NCBI GenBank assembly: GCA_905182195.1
Contig: CAJJAW010000005.1
Coordinates: 186,001 to 250,000 of the forward strand
Direction: 5' to 3'
Origin: Alphaproteobacteria bacterium UBA4588
Lineage (GTDB): Bacteria > Pseudomonadota > Alphaproteobacteria > Rhodobacterales > Rhodobacteraceae
Length of the DNA stretch: 64,000 nucleotides
Shown here: piece by piece, positions 31,071 through 40,960 of the stretch
How positions within the stretch are numbered: the first letter of the stretch is position 1
Layout of the letters: the number at the start of each line of letters is the position of its first letter
Notes under the pieces: model-generated
Databases searched by the model: none
Seen by the model: only the letters and a program-made list of their open reading frames with translations
Told to the model about the DNA's origin: nothing
Made by a program: the position numbers and the translations under genes

Positions 31071-32065
31071 GACATATCCGCCTCGTAGGCGTCAATAATA
31101 GCCGCAACCAAAGGATGCCGGACCACATCTTTAGAAGTAAAATAGTTAAAGCTGATCTTAGGGATAGCTCCAAGCAACCGTTCAGCATCCGCCAGACCAG
31201 ACTGGACCCCACGCGGCAAATCGATCTGAGTGCGGTCCCCAGTAATGACCATGCGGCTACCTTCACCCAAGCGGGTCAAAAACATTTTCATCTGCATTGA
31301 TGTAGCGTTTTGCGCCTCATCCAGCACTACAAATGCATTTGCCAAAGTGCGCCCGCGCATAAACGCCAGCGGGGCAATCTCAATGGCTTTGTCATCCATA
31401 AGCTTGGCCATTTGCTTAGCCGGTAAAAAATCGTTCAAAGCATCGTAGAGCGGCTGCATGTACGGATCAACTTTTTCCTTCATGTCACCAGGCAAAAACC
31501 CCAAACGCTCGCCCGCCTCAACGGCAGGTCGTGACAAGATAATCTTATCCACGCGGCCCGTGATGAACATCGACACAGCCACAGCAACAGCTAAATAGGT
31601 TTTACCAGTGCCAGCCGGGCCAATTCCAAAGGACAACTCATTTTTGAGCAAGGCCTGAACATATGCTTTTTGCGCCGCAGTACGTGGCTCAACAAGTTTT
31701 TTTCGAGTTTTAATTTCAACCGGTCCACCGCGAAACATTTCCATCTGTTTATCGGTTTTTATTACATCACTACTAATCACATTCATCCTCAGCTCAGCGG
31801 CTACATCCGCCGGCAGTACATTCCGACCTTGCTCAAGCCTGACGTACAAAGATTGCAAAATAGAAGCTGTCTGCATGCAAGCACTAGTATCACCCACCAG
31901 AATAAGCAAATTGCCACGACGCACTATTTGTAATGATTGGTCAGTTTCAATTGTAGTTAGATTTCTATCAAACTCACCACAGAGTTCGGCTAACAGACGG
32001 TTGTCCGGAAATTCAATTCGAGTTTCATTTTGAGCGGCGGTAGGTGTTAGGGCGTCGTCTGCCAA
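31067..32065 (-). CDS. PhoH-family protein
   Basis: LSFGIGPAGTGKTYLAVAVAVSMF...ILSRPAVEAGERLGFLPGDMKEKVDPYMQPLYDAL...VVLDEAQNATSMQMKMFLTRLGEGSRMVITGDRTQIDLP. Confidence 0.96.
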   Translation of the reverse strand: MADDALTPTAAQNETRIEFPDNRLLAELCGEFDRNLTTIETDQSLQIVRRGNLLILVGDTSACMQTASILQSLYVRLEQGRNVLPADVAAELRMNVISSDVIKTDKQMEMFRGGPVEIKTRKKLVEPRTAAQKAYVQALLKNELSFGIGPAGTGKTYLAVAVAVSMFITGRVDKIILSRPAVEAGERLGFLPGDMKEKVDPYMQPLYDALNDFLPAKQMAKLMDDKAIEIAPLAFMRGRTLANAFVVLDEAQNATSMQMKMFLTRLGEGSRMVITGDRTQIDLPRGVQSGLADAERLLGAIPKISFNYFTSKDVVRHPLVAAIIDAYEADMS

Positions 32066-32226
32066 TGATGTCCCCTATTAAAGTCAGTGTGGATTCGTAA
32101 CATATAAATTGAATGTAGCAAGAGTGCTATAAGGTAGAAACAAAAAACCAATCTTAGGTGCTAAGATTTAATTTAATTGCAGATTAGTACAAGCAACTAT
32201 ATCTAAAATTTAGTAGCAAAACAAGT

Positions 32227-33544
32227 TCATCCAAGAACTTCACCAGTTAGAGAGTTTGTCATATCCTTCATGATCCGCACACGCACAACTTCGCCTAACA
32301 TATGATCTGGAGCCACCGCATGCACCGCGTGCAGATATTCAGACTTTCCAATCAACTGACCTTCACGGCGGCCCTTTTTCTCGAACAAGACTTTGACCTC
32401 ACGCCCAACCATAGCGACTTGGGCTGCATATTGCTGTTCGTACAACAAGGCTTGCAATTCCTGCAATCGCTCAGAAGCTACTGCAGGCTCAATACCATCT
32501 TTTTCAGCGGCAGGTGTGCCCGGGCGGGCGGAGTATTTGAACGAATACGCCTGACCATAGCCAACCTGGCGCACCAAATCTAAGGTATCTGCAAAATCTT
32601 GATCAGTCTCACCTGGAAACCCCACAATGAAAATCACCAGACAGCAAAAGATCAGGACGGGCTATGCGGATACGATCTACTAATCTGAAATAACTGTCAC
32701 GGGTGTGTTTACGGTTCATAGCTTTGAGAATTCGGTCACTGCCTGATTGCACTGGTAAGTGCAGGTAGGGCATCAGTTTATCACAGGTACCATGAGCCTC
32801 GATCAATGCGTCGTCCATATCATTCGGGTGGCTGGTCGTGAAGCGAATACGTTCCAATTGAGATATCTCTGACAATTGCCAGATCAATCCAGCCAAGCCG
32901 CGGTCATGCCCATGATATGCATTCACATTTTGACCCAACAGTGTGATTTCACGTACGCCACGTTTCACAAGATCAGCTGCCTCAGAAAAAACCCGATCTG
33001 CCGCGCGGCTGACTTCAGCGCCCCGTGTATAAGGTACTACGCAAAATGCACAAAACTTGTCACAGCCTTCTTGTACGGTCAAAAACGCTGTTGGGCCTCG
33101 CTTGGCTTCAGGCCGTTTTGTCAGATAATCAAATTTGTCTTCTTCCGGAAAATCGGTATCCAATGCACGCTTGCCAGTTTGCACCCGTGCTTCCATCTGG
33201 GGCAACTTGTGATAAGATTGCGGCCCCACAACCAAATCCACCATTGGTTGACGGCGGATAATCTCAGCGCCTTCAGCCTGGGCCACACAGCCAGCCACAG
33301 CAATTTTAAGATTGGGGTTAGAGGCCTTAAGGCCTTTGAACTTGCCCAGCTCAGAATAAACTTTCTCCGCTGCTTTTTCGCGGATATGGCAGGTATTTAG
33401 TAAAATCATATCCGCATCATCTGCTGTGTCCGTGTGAACATAACCCTGAGCACCTAGCGTCTCGGCCATCCGCTCACTATCATAGACATTCATCTGACAT
33501 CCGTATGTTTTGATAAATAGCTTTTTCGCATCGGCCATTGCCAC
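32227..33544 (-). CDS. miaB: tRNA-2-methylthio-N6-dimethylallyladenosine synthase, split by an apparent +1-nt frameshift
   Basis: ORF 33544-32609 carries [21 protein letters not shown] and [25 protein letters not shown] 32637-32227 continues with [41 protein letters not shown]. Break at the A4 run 32630-32633 (U4 in mRNA). Confidence 0.93.
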
Positions 33545-33674
33545 GTCCTTTTTGACTCACCCTGAATTTCTTTTCTGATACCCTGTCAAATTGCCCCTTG
33601 CAATGCATGCCAATTTGGCAATGCTCTGCTCGATTACTGCATTAAAGGGCTTTACTTCGGTTGATCGAGTGCGC

Positions 33675-34109
33675 TTAGGATTTACGCCGCAACCTGATAA
33701 CCACATCAACTTTAGCAATCTCCGCGCCTGCAGGTGCCTTGGGCAAAACGCTAATCTTTAACTGGTCTGCCGGAGCATCGACGAGTTCAAAGGTATCTTC
33801 CCAGTAAAAATGCGGGTGATCTGTCATATTAGTATCAAAATAACTTTTTGCACCATCCACTGTGATTTCACGCATGAGGCCCGCATCACAAAACGCACGA
33901 AGTGTGTTGTAAACCGTAGCAAGCGAAACTTTAACTTCATGATTGTTGCTTGCAACAAACAGACTTTCGGCGGTTACATGGCGATTTTGGCCATCACCTA
34001 TAAGATGCTGCGCCAAAACCTCCCGTTGTCGCGTTGGGCGCAAACCGCCCTTAGCCAACCATTGGCCGACAGTTTCAATTGAGTAAAAATGACTTTCGGT
34101 AAGGTCCAT
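33675..34109 (-). CDS. irr: Fur-family regulator, Irr-type
   Basis: GLRPTRQREVLAQHLIGDGQNRHVTAESLFVASNNHEVKVSLATVYNTLRAFCDAGLMREITVDGAKSYFDTNMTDHPHFY; divergent to fabA. Confidence 0.88.
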   Translation of the reverse strand: MDLTESHFYSIETVGQWLAKGGLRPTRQREVLAQHLIGDGQNRHVTAESLFVASNNHEVKVSLATVYNTLRAFCDAGLMREITVDGAKSYFDTNMTDHPHFYWEDTFELVDAPADQLKISVLPKAPAGAEIAKVDVVIRLRRKS

Positions 34110-34265
34110 AGGATTATTATGACGCCTTAGCGTTAATTTTCAATGGCAAATCGTGCATTTTTGCCGCAAGCTTTGTGGAATGTTCAAAATCTGCTGCCCT
34201 TGCCTCGTAACCTGAGACGTATATATAACGCACTAGTAATTCATTCTAAAATGCAGGAACCAATC

Positions 34266-34775
34266 ATGCCATCAGATTTCCCGACGACATTCGACAAAGA
34301 AGGCCTATTAAAATGTGCCCGTGGCGAACTGTTTGGTCATGGGAACGCACAATTGCCCAAACCTCCCATGCTTATGATGGATCGCGTTACAGAAATTAGC
34401 GAAGACGGTGGCTTGCATGGCAAGGGCCATGTAATTGCGGAGCTTGATGTTAATCCAGAGCTGTGGTTTTTTAAATGTCACTTCCCAGGTGATCCGGTTA
34501 TGCCGGGCTGCTTGGGCTTGGATGCCTTATGGCAATTAACTGGCTTTAATCTTGGCTGGCGTGGCATGCCAGGGCGTGGACGCGCCTTAGGTGTTGGCGA
34601 GGTTAAATTTACGGATATGGTGACCCCAAAAGTCAAAACGATCAACTACCATGTTGACTTTACCCGTGTTATAAATCGCAAATTAAAACTAGGCATGGCC
34701 GATGGCCGCATGTTTGCCGATGGCAAAGAAATTTACACGACTGCCAATATGAAAGTTGGTTTGTTCACAGATTAA
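34266..34775 (+). CDS. fabA: 3-hydroxydecanoyl-ACP dehydratase FabA
   Basis: [59 protein letters not shown]. Start at [13 protein letters not shown]. Confidence 0.97.
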   Translation: MPSDFPTTFDKEGLLKCARGELFGHGNAQLPKPPMLMMDRVTEISEDGGLHGKGHVIAELDVNPELWFFKCHFPGDPVMPGCLGLDALWQLTGFNLGWRGMPGRGRALGVGEVKFTDMVTPKVKTINYHVDFTRVINRKLKLGMADGRMFADGKEIYTTANMKVGLFTD

Positions 34776-34789
34776 ACTGAGGGGGACGC

Positions 34790-36019
34790 ATGCGCCGCGT
34801 AGTCATAACAGGTTTGGGTGTCATATCACCCATAGGAAATAATTTTGATGAAATCACAGATGCGCTGAAAGTCGGGCGCTCAGGAATTTCATTTGAGCCA
34901 GAATATGCGGAAAACGGTTTTCGTAGCCGAGTTGCAGGCATTCCTGACATTAATCCGGCCGATCACATCGATAAACGTCATATGCGTTTTATGGGTGTAG
35001 GTTCAGGCTACAACTATTTGGCTATGGAACAGGCCATAGCAGATTCAGGCCTTGAGTCGGACGAAGTCTCCAACGAGCGGACCGGTTTAATTATGGGATC
35101 CGGTGGCCCATCCACGGCCAATTTTCATACAGCCTTCGATGTCGTAAAAAATAGAGGCGGCCCTAAACGCATGGGCCCCTTTATGGTCACCCGCTGCATG
35201 AGTTCAGCTCATTCCGCAACGCTGGCAACACCATTCAAAATTAAAGGTGTAAACTACTCAATCACCTCAGCCTGCGCGACTTCTGCACACTGTATAGGCA
35301 ACGCAATGGAGCAAATCCAATTGGGCAAGCAAGATGTGGTTTTTGCAGGGGGAGGCGAAGAAGTACATTGGTCGTTATCTTGTCTTTTTGACGCGATGAA
35401 CGCGATGTCTTCAAAATACAATGATACGCCCGAAACCGCGTCGCGGCCATATGATGCTAACCGTGATGGCTTTGTGATAGCTGGTGGTGGTGGAGTTTTG
35501 GTTCTCGAAGAGCTGGAACACGCAAAAGCCCGTGGCGCAAAAATCTATGCTGAACTAACCGGCTATGGCGCAACATCAGATGGCGCAGATATGGTTTCAC
35601 CATCTGGTGAAGGCGGAGAGCGCTCCATGCGGCAAGCCATAGCGATGTTAGACCCTCATCGTAAAATTAATTACATCAATGCTCATGGCACCTCAACCCC
35701 TGCTGGCGACGTGACCGAGGTTCAGGCAATCCGCAATATTTTTGGCCGTGGTGAAACACCACCCATCTCTTCAACCAAATCTCTCACTGGCCATTCTTTG
35801 GGCGCGACCTCAGTGCATGAAGCAATTTACTCGCTGTCGATGATGCAAAATAGCTTCATTTCGGCATCGGCAAACGTCCAAGATCTCGATCCTGCGCTAG
35901 ACGCTGGAGAAATTGTAACCAAGAGACAAGATAATGTTGAGATAGACACGGTCCTGTCCAATAGTTTCGGCTTTGGCGGAACAAATGCAACATTGATCTT
36001 GAGCAAATTTAACGGATAA
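34790..36019 (+). CDS. fabB: Beta-ketoacyl-ACP synthase I FabB
   Basis: [25 protein letters not shown]...[21 protein letters not shown]...[16 protein letters not shown]. Confidence 0.97.
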   Translation: MRRVVITGLGVISPIGNNFDEITDALKVGRSGISFEPEYAENGFRSRVAGIPDINPADHIDKRHMRFMGVGSGYNYLAMEQAIADSGLESDEVSNERTGLIMGSGGPSTANFHTAFDVVKNRGGPKRMGPFMVTRCMSSAHSATLATPFKIKGVNYSITSACATSAHCIGNAMEQIQLGKQDVVFAGGGEEVHWSLSCLFDAMNAMSSKYNDTPETASRPYDANRDGFVIAGGGGVLVLEELEHAKARGAKIYAELTGYGATSDGADMVSPSGEGGERSMRQAIAMLDPHRKINYINAHGTSTPAGDVTEVQAIRNIFGRGETPPISSTKSLTGHSLGATSVHEAIYSLSMMQNSFISASANVQDLDPALDAGEIVTKRQDNVEIDTVLSNSFGFGGTNATLILSKFNG

Positions 36020-36023
36020 AATT

Positions 36024-36812
36024 ATGGCAGAACTGCTTAAAGGCAAACGAGGGCTGATCACAGGGGTCGCAAACAACCGGTCCATAGCGTGGGGCATCGC
36101 AGAAGCTATGAAAGCCGAGGGTGCTGAGTTAGCATTCGGAGTTCAGATGGATGTTTTTGGCGAGAAGGTAAAACCTTTGGCTGCTGAATTAGACGTGGAC
36201 CTTGTTTTGAATTACGATGTACAGGATGATACTAGCACCCAAGCAGCATTTGATACTTTAGCAGAAAAGTGGGGAAGCATCGATTTTGCTGTTCACGCTA
36301 TCGCTTATTCCGACAAGAATGAATTGACCGGTCGCTTCATAAATACCAGTCGTGAAAACTTCAAAAACTCACTTGAGATTTCGGCCTATTCCTTTATCGA
36401 TATGGCCAAAAAGGCCGAACCTTTAATGAAAGACGGTGGTACTTTGATCACCCTTACCTATCAAGGTAGCCGCAAAGCTACCCCTTGGTATAACGTTATG
36501 GGTGTAGCAAAAGCCGCCTTGGAATCCGCAGTAGTTTATCTTGCCAATGATCTAGGCCCACAAAAAATTAGGGTCAATGCAATTTCACCGGGACCAATGA
36601 AAACCCTATCCGGTGCTGCCATTGGTGGGGCACGCAAGACATTCCGCTTCACCGAAGCAAACGCGCCCCTTCGGGCTAATGCAACCAAAGCCTCTATCGG
36701 CGGTACGGCAGTTTATCTTGCATCAGATTATGGTGAGTGCACCACCGGTGAGACCATTATGGTTGATGGTGGCCTCCATATTCTTGGCCTACCACAACCA
36801 GAGAACTTCTAA
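36024..36812 (+). CDS. fabI: Enoyl-ACP reductase FabI
   Basis: LLKGKRGLITGVANNRSIAWGIAEAMKAEGAELAF...LTLTYQGSRKATPWYNVMGVAKAALESAVVYLANDLGPQKIRVNAISPGPMKTLSGAAI. Confidence 0.97.
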   Translation: MAELLKGKRGLITGVANNRSIAWGIAEAMKAEGAELAFGVQMDVFGEKVKPLAAELDVDLVLNYDVQDDTSTQAAFDTLAEKWGSIDFAVHAIAYSDKNELTGRFINTSRENFKNSLEISAYSFIDMAKKAEPLMKDGGTLITLTYQGSRKATPWYNVMGVAKAALESAVVYLANDLGPQKIRVNAISPGPMKTLSGAAIGGARKTFRFTEANAPLRANATKASIGGTAVYLASDYGECTTGETIMVDGGLHILGLPQPENF

Positions 36813-36852
36813 GTTCGTAACCCAATAAGGCTAAAACTAATCCTCAAACCTT

Positions 36853-37830
36853 TTAGGTGCAGGGATAATTCGCAAGAGCCCGAGCGAACATCTCTGAATC
36901 CACATTACCACCAGAAGCGATACAAACAACATCCTCGCCAGATAGCCGGTCACTATGATAAAGTGCCGCAGCCAAGGCGATGGCCCCACCTGGTTCTAAC
37001 ACCAGTTTAAACCGGGAGAAGGCCACTGACATGGCCCGCAGACAATCCTCTTCAGAGATCACGATACCTGTCCCACATAGGCGTTTCATGATTGGAAATG
37101 TCAAAGCCCCAGGGGTTGGCGTAACAATAGCGTCACAAATACTACCACCAAGCTTGGAATTCGTCTGCCGTATACCCGTTAATAACGAACGGGTTACATC
37201 GTCAAAATCTGTCGGTTCAACTGGTCGTACTCGCAGCCCAGGCGCATCTGCCTCAAGCGCCAATGCAATACCAGATGTCAGCCCTCCACCACCGCAACAT
37301 ACCAAGACGTCGGCCACCGTAATGCCCACCTCAGCTGCCTGCTCGGCAATTTCTAAGCCACAGGTCCCTTGACCCGCAATAACTTCTGGCTCGTCATAGG
37401 GTTGAATCAAAGTCAGGCCACGCGCCTGCGATATGTTTACCCCAATCTCTTGGCGATTTTCAGTATCACGGTCATACAAGATCACTTCTGCCCCCAAGGC
37501 CCGGGTATTATCAACCTTCAACTTAGGCGCATTTGATGGCATAATAATCACTGCCGTAGCACCATGCATTCGGGCGGCAAGAGCCACGCCCTGCGCATGA
37601 TTTCCTGATGAAAAGGCAATTACCCCAGCCTCTTTCGCCTGAGGGGAAAGGGCCGAAATAGCCGACCAACCGCCCCTAAACTTAAACGATCCGGTATGTT
37701 GGAGGGCTTCCGCCTTCATCCACACACGACGCCCTGCAATCTCATCTACAAAAGCCGAATTCAGCAACGGAGTACGGCGTACATGCCCTTCTAGACGCAG
37801 CGCAGCAGCCCGTATCATCTCAATATTCAT
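36853..37830 (-). CDS. Threonine/serine dehydratase-like PLP enzyme
   Basis: RRTPLLNSAFVDEIAGRRVWMKAEALQHTGSFKFRGG...SSGNHAQGVALAARMHG...VCCGGGGLTSGIALALE. Confidence 0.92.
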   Translation of the reverse strand: MNIEMIRAAALRLEGHVRRTPLLNSAFVDEIAGRRVWMKAEALQHTGSFKFRGGWSAISALSPQAKEAGVIAFSSGNHAQGVALAARMHGATAVIIMPSNAPKLKVDNTRALGAEVILYDRDTENRQEIGVNISQARGLTLIQPYDEPEVIAGQGTCGLEIAEQAAEVGITVADVLVCCGGGGLTSGIALALEADAPGLRVRPVEPTDFDDVTRSLLTGIRQTNSKLGGSICDAIVTPTPGALTFPIMKRLCGTGIVISEEDCLRAMSVAFSRFKLVLEPGGAIALAAALYHSDRLSGEDVVCIASGGNVDSEMFARALANYPCT

Positions 37831-37833
37831 AGC

Positions 37834-38517
37834 TCAAATACCCGCTAATGCCGGAATTTTTGTTAGATCATTTAATTCATGCTGAGGCGCCCAAGGCAGA
37901 CGATCTTGCGGCTCGCCACCACGATTCACCCATACCGTTACAAACCCATACCCAGAAGCAGCAGCTGCATCCCAGCCATTGGAAGAAACAAATAGCACCT
38001 CAGCCGCAGTGCAGTTGAAATGCGTGCCTACTAAATCATAGATCCGACGGTCTGGCTTGAAAATACCTACAGTCTCAACGGACAAGATGGCGTCCAATTG
38101 TTGCCCAATACCCGCAGAGGATACTGCCCCGTCCAACATGGTTGGTGAGCCATTCGACAAAATAGCCGTTTGCAAGCCAGCTGCTTTCAACGCCGACAAC
38201 ATTTTGGCCACCTCAGGATAGGCCGCGAGGTTCCAATATAGCTCCAAAAGTTCAGCACGCAACCGTGCTCCACTTACGCCATTGGCCTCCATTGCCCAGT
38301 CTAAACCGTCCTGAGTTACTTGCCAAAAATCCGTATGCGCATCTGTTATCGCACGCAGCCAACTGTATTGAAGCTGCTTAAGTCGCCAATCATTTGCAAG
38401 TTTAGCCCAATTCTCCGAAATTTCAGAATTCTCAGGAAGCGCTGCCGCCATACGCGCCGCTGCTGCAACATCAAATAAAGTGCCATAAGCGTCAAATACG
38501 CAGGTTGTTATAGGCAT
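37834..38517 (-). CDS. Haloacid dehalogenase type II (HAD superfamily)
   Basis: MPITTCVFDAYGTLFDVAAAARMAAAL...AAGLQTAILSNGSPTMLDGAVSSAGI...VLFVSSNGWDAAAASGYGFVTVWVNR. Confidence 0.92.
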   Translation of the reverse strand: MPITTCVFDAYGTLFDVAAAARMAAALPENSEISENWAKLANDWRLKQLQYSWLRAITDAHTDFWQVTQDGLDWAMEANGVSGARLRAELLELYWNLAAYPEVAKMLSALKAAGLQTAILSNGSPTMLDGAVSSAGIGQQLDAILSVETVGIFKPDRRIYDLVGTHFNCTAAEVLFVSSNGWDAAAASGYGFVTVWVNRGGEPQDRLPWAPQHELNDLTKIPALAGI

Positions 38518-38574
38518 AGAATCCTCCATAAGTTTTATGAGATGATAACGACACATGCTCAAAGGGAAAGCGCC

Positions 38575-39363
38575 ATGCAAGTTTTTGAAAAAAACGGGAT
38601 GCACATTCATTATTGCGAAGAAGGCGACCCAGATGGAGCGCCACTGGTATTCTCAAACTCCCTTGGTACCGACATGCGCCTTTGGGATGCAGTTATTCCA
38701 AGCCTGCCACAAGGCCTAAGGATCGTTCGCTATGATATGCGTGGCCATGGCCTCTCTGATTGCCCAAATGCGCCCTATTCTATGGGCGCATTAATATCAG
38801 ATGTCGAAGCTCTTCTGGATCACCTGAATATAAGTAATTGCCTGTTTGTCGGGCTGTCTATTGGCGGCATGATCGCTCAAGGCCTTGCCACCAAACGTTT
38901 GGACCTGATCCGCGCCATGGTTTTATCTAATACAGCTGCCAAAATCGCCACACCCGCCATATGGCAAGACCGGATAGACAGCATTCGCGCGGCGGGTATC
39001 GGTCCAGTATCAGACGCTACCATGAGCCGCTGGTTTAGCCCCAAAATGCAGGCTAGTTTAGCTATGTCCCCGTGGCACAATATGATACAGGCCACACGGC
39101 CCGAAGGTTATATCGGATGCGCCCATGCTATCTCTGCTACTGACTTCATATCAACAACATCCACTCTTCGCTTGCCCGTCATGGGGATTGCGGGCGATTA
39201 TGATAGCTCAACCCCTCCAGATTTGGTCCGAGAGACATTGGATTTAATCCCCGGAAGCACATTTCATATTATCCGCGGTGCAGGCCACCTACCCTGTGTT
39301 GAGCAACCAAAGGAATTTGTAAGGCTTTTGACTGACTTTTTAAACACTACAGGACATATCTAA
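38575..39363 (+). CDS. pcaD: 3-oxoadipate enol-lactonase-like alpha/beta hydrolase
   Basis: MQVFEKNGMHIHYCEEGDPDGAPLVFSNSLGTDMRLWDAVIPSLPQGLRIVRYDMRGHGLSDCPNAPYSM; nucleophile GLSIGG. Confidence 0.85.
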   Translation: MQVFEKNGMHIHYCEEGDPDGAPLVFSNSLGTDMRLWDAVIPSLPQGLRIVRYDMRGHGLSDCPNAPYSMGALISDVEALLDHLNISNCLFVGLSIGGMIAQGLATKRLDLIRAMVLSNTAAKIATPAIWQDRIDSIRAAGIGPVSDATMSRWFSPKMQASLAMSPWHNMIQATRPEGYIGCAHAISATDFISTTSTLRLPVMGIAGDYDSSTPPDLVRETLDLIPGSTFHIIRGAGHLPCVEQPKEFVRLLTDFLNTTGHI

Positions 39364-39383
39364 TCACCAGCTAAAAAAACCCA

Positions 39384-39700
39384 TATGAACAGGCGCCTCG
39401 CCTTTGTATTTATCATCATTACTCTTACCATTGATGCCATGTGCATAGGCTTCATCATTCCAGTGATGCCAGATTTTCGCAAGAGATCGAAGCTATTGCG
39501 TCATCAACCTAGTCTCTATCCGTTATCTTTGCACCACTAGGTGGTAAGCTATGTGTTTTATGCCAGCATCCGCCCAGATAGGCCAATGTTCCTGCCAGGC
39601 GCATCCTTTTTAGTTGCGACCATCATTGCCTGCTGACCCTCACAATCTTCGTAACCTTCCCCAAAGGCATTATCGGAGACGCTAAATGCCTTTAAATGTC
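39384..39700 (+). pseudogene. Remnant of a TetA-like MFS transporter gene (N- and C-terminal fragments)
   Basis: MNRRLAFVFIIITLTIDAMCIGFIIPVMPDF, then frame loss, then a C-terminal-like segment YVFYASIRPDRPMFLPGASFLVATIIAC* followed by further stops. Confidence 0.65.
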
Positions 39701-39768
39701 GCCCACCCCCCTTGCACCTCCCAAAGCATGCCTTAGCGTCCAGCTAAATTTATAATTGGATTCTATAA

Positions 39769-40854
39769 ATGCACATAATCAAAGCCGCAGTCGCCCATGC
39801 CTTTGGACAGCCATTAACAGTTCAAGACGTGCATCTGTCAGCCCCCAAACCCGGAGAGGTAGAGGTAACCCTAGAGGCGTGCGCCATTTGCCACTCTGAC
39901 ATCACTTATCTCGATGGCGGTTGGGGCGGATCCCTACCCGCAGTCTACGGCCACGAAGCCGCTGGACGCATATCAGCACTGGGCGAAGGGGTCTCAGGCC
40001 TAAGCCAAGGCGATCCCGTAGTAGTCACACTGATTAGGTCTTGTGGCGCCTGTCCCTCCTGCTGCACCGGCCGCCCTACCAGCTGCGAAACACCATATGA
40101 TGGAGACCTCGGACCACTCAAAATGCCTGATGGCAGCAAATTACACCAAGCCATGGCCAGTGGGGCATTTGCCGAGCGCGTAGTTGTGGCTCAAACTCAG
40201 GTGGTTAAAATTGCTGAGGGTATCCCAATGGCTGTGGCCTCTTTAATCGCCTGCGGGGTAATCACAGGCGTCGGCGCCGTGGTCAATTCAGCCCAAATGC
40301 GCCCAGGGCAAGATGCGGTAATAATTGGAGCAGGCGGCGTCGGTCTAAACGCGATACAGGGCGCGCGTATTGCCGGTGCTCGCAGAATTATAGCCGTTGA
40401 TGTGCTGTCCGAAAAATTAGACATAGCTATGGACTTTGGCGCTACTCATGGAGTTTTGGCCACCAGCGAAGCACCTTGGGAGGACGCAAAAGCGGCCCTA
40501 GGCCGTGGCGCGGACGCGGTGTTTGTAACGGTGGGCGCCGCCGGAGCCTATACCACCGCCCCTAATTACCTCGCGGCGGGCGGCAAAGTCATTATGGTCG
40601 GCATGCCAGCCACGGGGGCCACTTCTACCTACGAAGCTGGAAATTTTTCTGCCGCTTCCCAGAGCATGATCGGTTCCAAAATGGGCGGTGCTGTAATTCA
40701 ACGCGACATCCCTTGGATCGTTGACCTATATAGCCAAGGCCGCCTCAAGTTGGATGAATTGATCTCGGGTCATTGGCCTTTAGCACAGATAAACGAGGCC
40801 ATCGCTGATACAAAAACTGGATCTGCTAAACGAAATGTGATCCACTTTAAATAA
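39769..40854 (+). CDS. Zn-dependent alcohol dehydrogenase
   Basis: CAICHSDITYLDGGWGGSLPAVYGHEAAGRISALGEGVSGLSQGDPVVVTLIRSCGACPSCCTGRPTSCE...AVIIGAGGVGLNAIQGARIAGARRIIAVDV. Confidence 0.92.
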   Translation: MHIIKAAVAHAFGQPLTVQDVHLSAPKPGEVEVTLEACAICHSDITYLDGGWGGSLPAVYGHEAAGRISALGEGVSGLSQGDPVVVTLIRSCGACPSCCTGRPTSCETPYDGDLGPLKMPDGSKLHQAMASGAFAERVVVAQTQVVKIAEGIPMAVASLIACGVITGVGAVVNSAQMRPGQDAVIIGAGGVGLNAIQGARIAGARRIIAVDVLSEKLDIAMDFGATHGVLATSEAPWEDAKAALGRGADAVFVTVGAAGAYTTAPNYLAAGGKVIMVGMPATGATSTYEAGNFSAASQSMIGSKMGGAVIQRDIPWIVDLYSQGRLKLDELISGHWPLAQINEAIADTKTGSAKRNVIHFK

Positions 40855-40960
40855 CCGCGCCTTGACCAGGCAACAGTACTCTCACCGCAGGCAATCACAA
40901 CGCCAGCGGGACAAATCCCAAAGATCTGCCGTTTAAGTGGATCATAATTCGGAGGCCTCC

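Noticed and set aside
32609-32640. Programmed ribosomal frameshift in miaB
   Set aside because: A +1 shift would be needed; I see no recognised recoding stimulator, and I know of no programmed frameshift in miaB. A one-base indel is simpler.
34110-34265. Irr box in the irr/fabA gap (ATTCATTCTAAAAT)
   Set aside because: Only one plausible half-site; no convincing symmetric partner.
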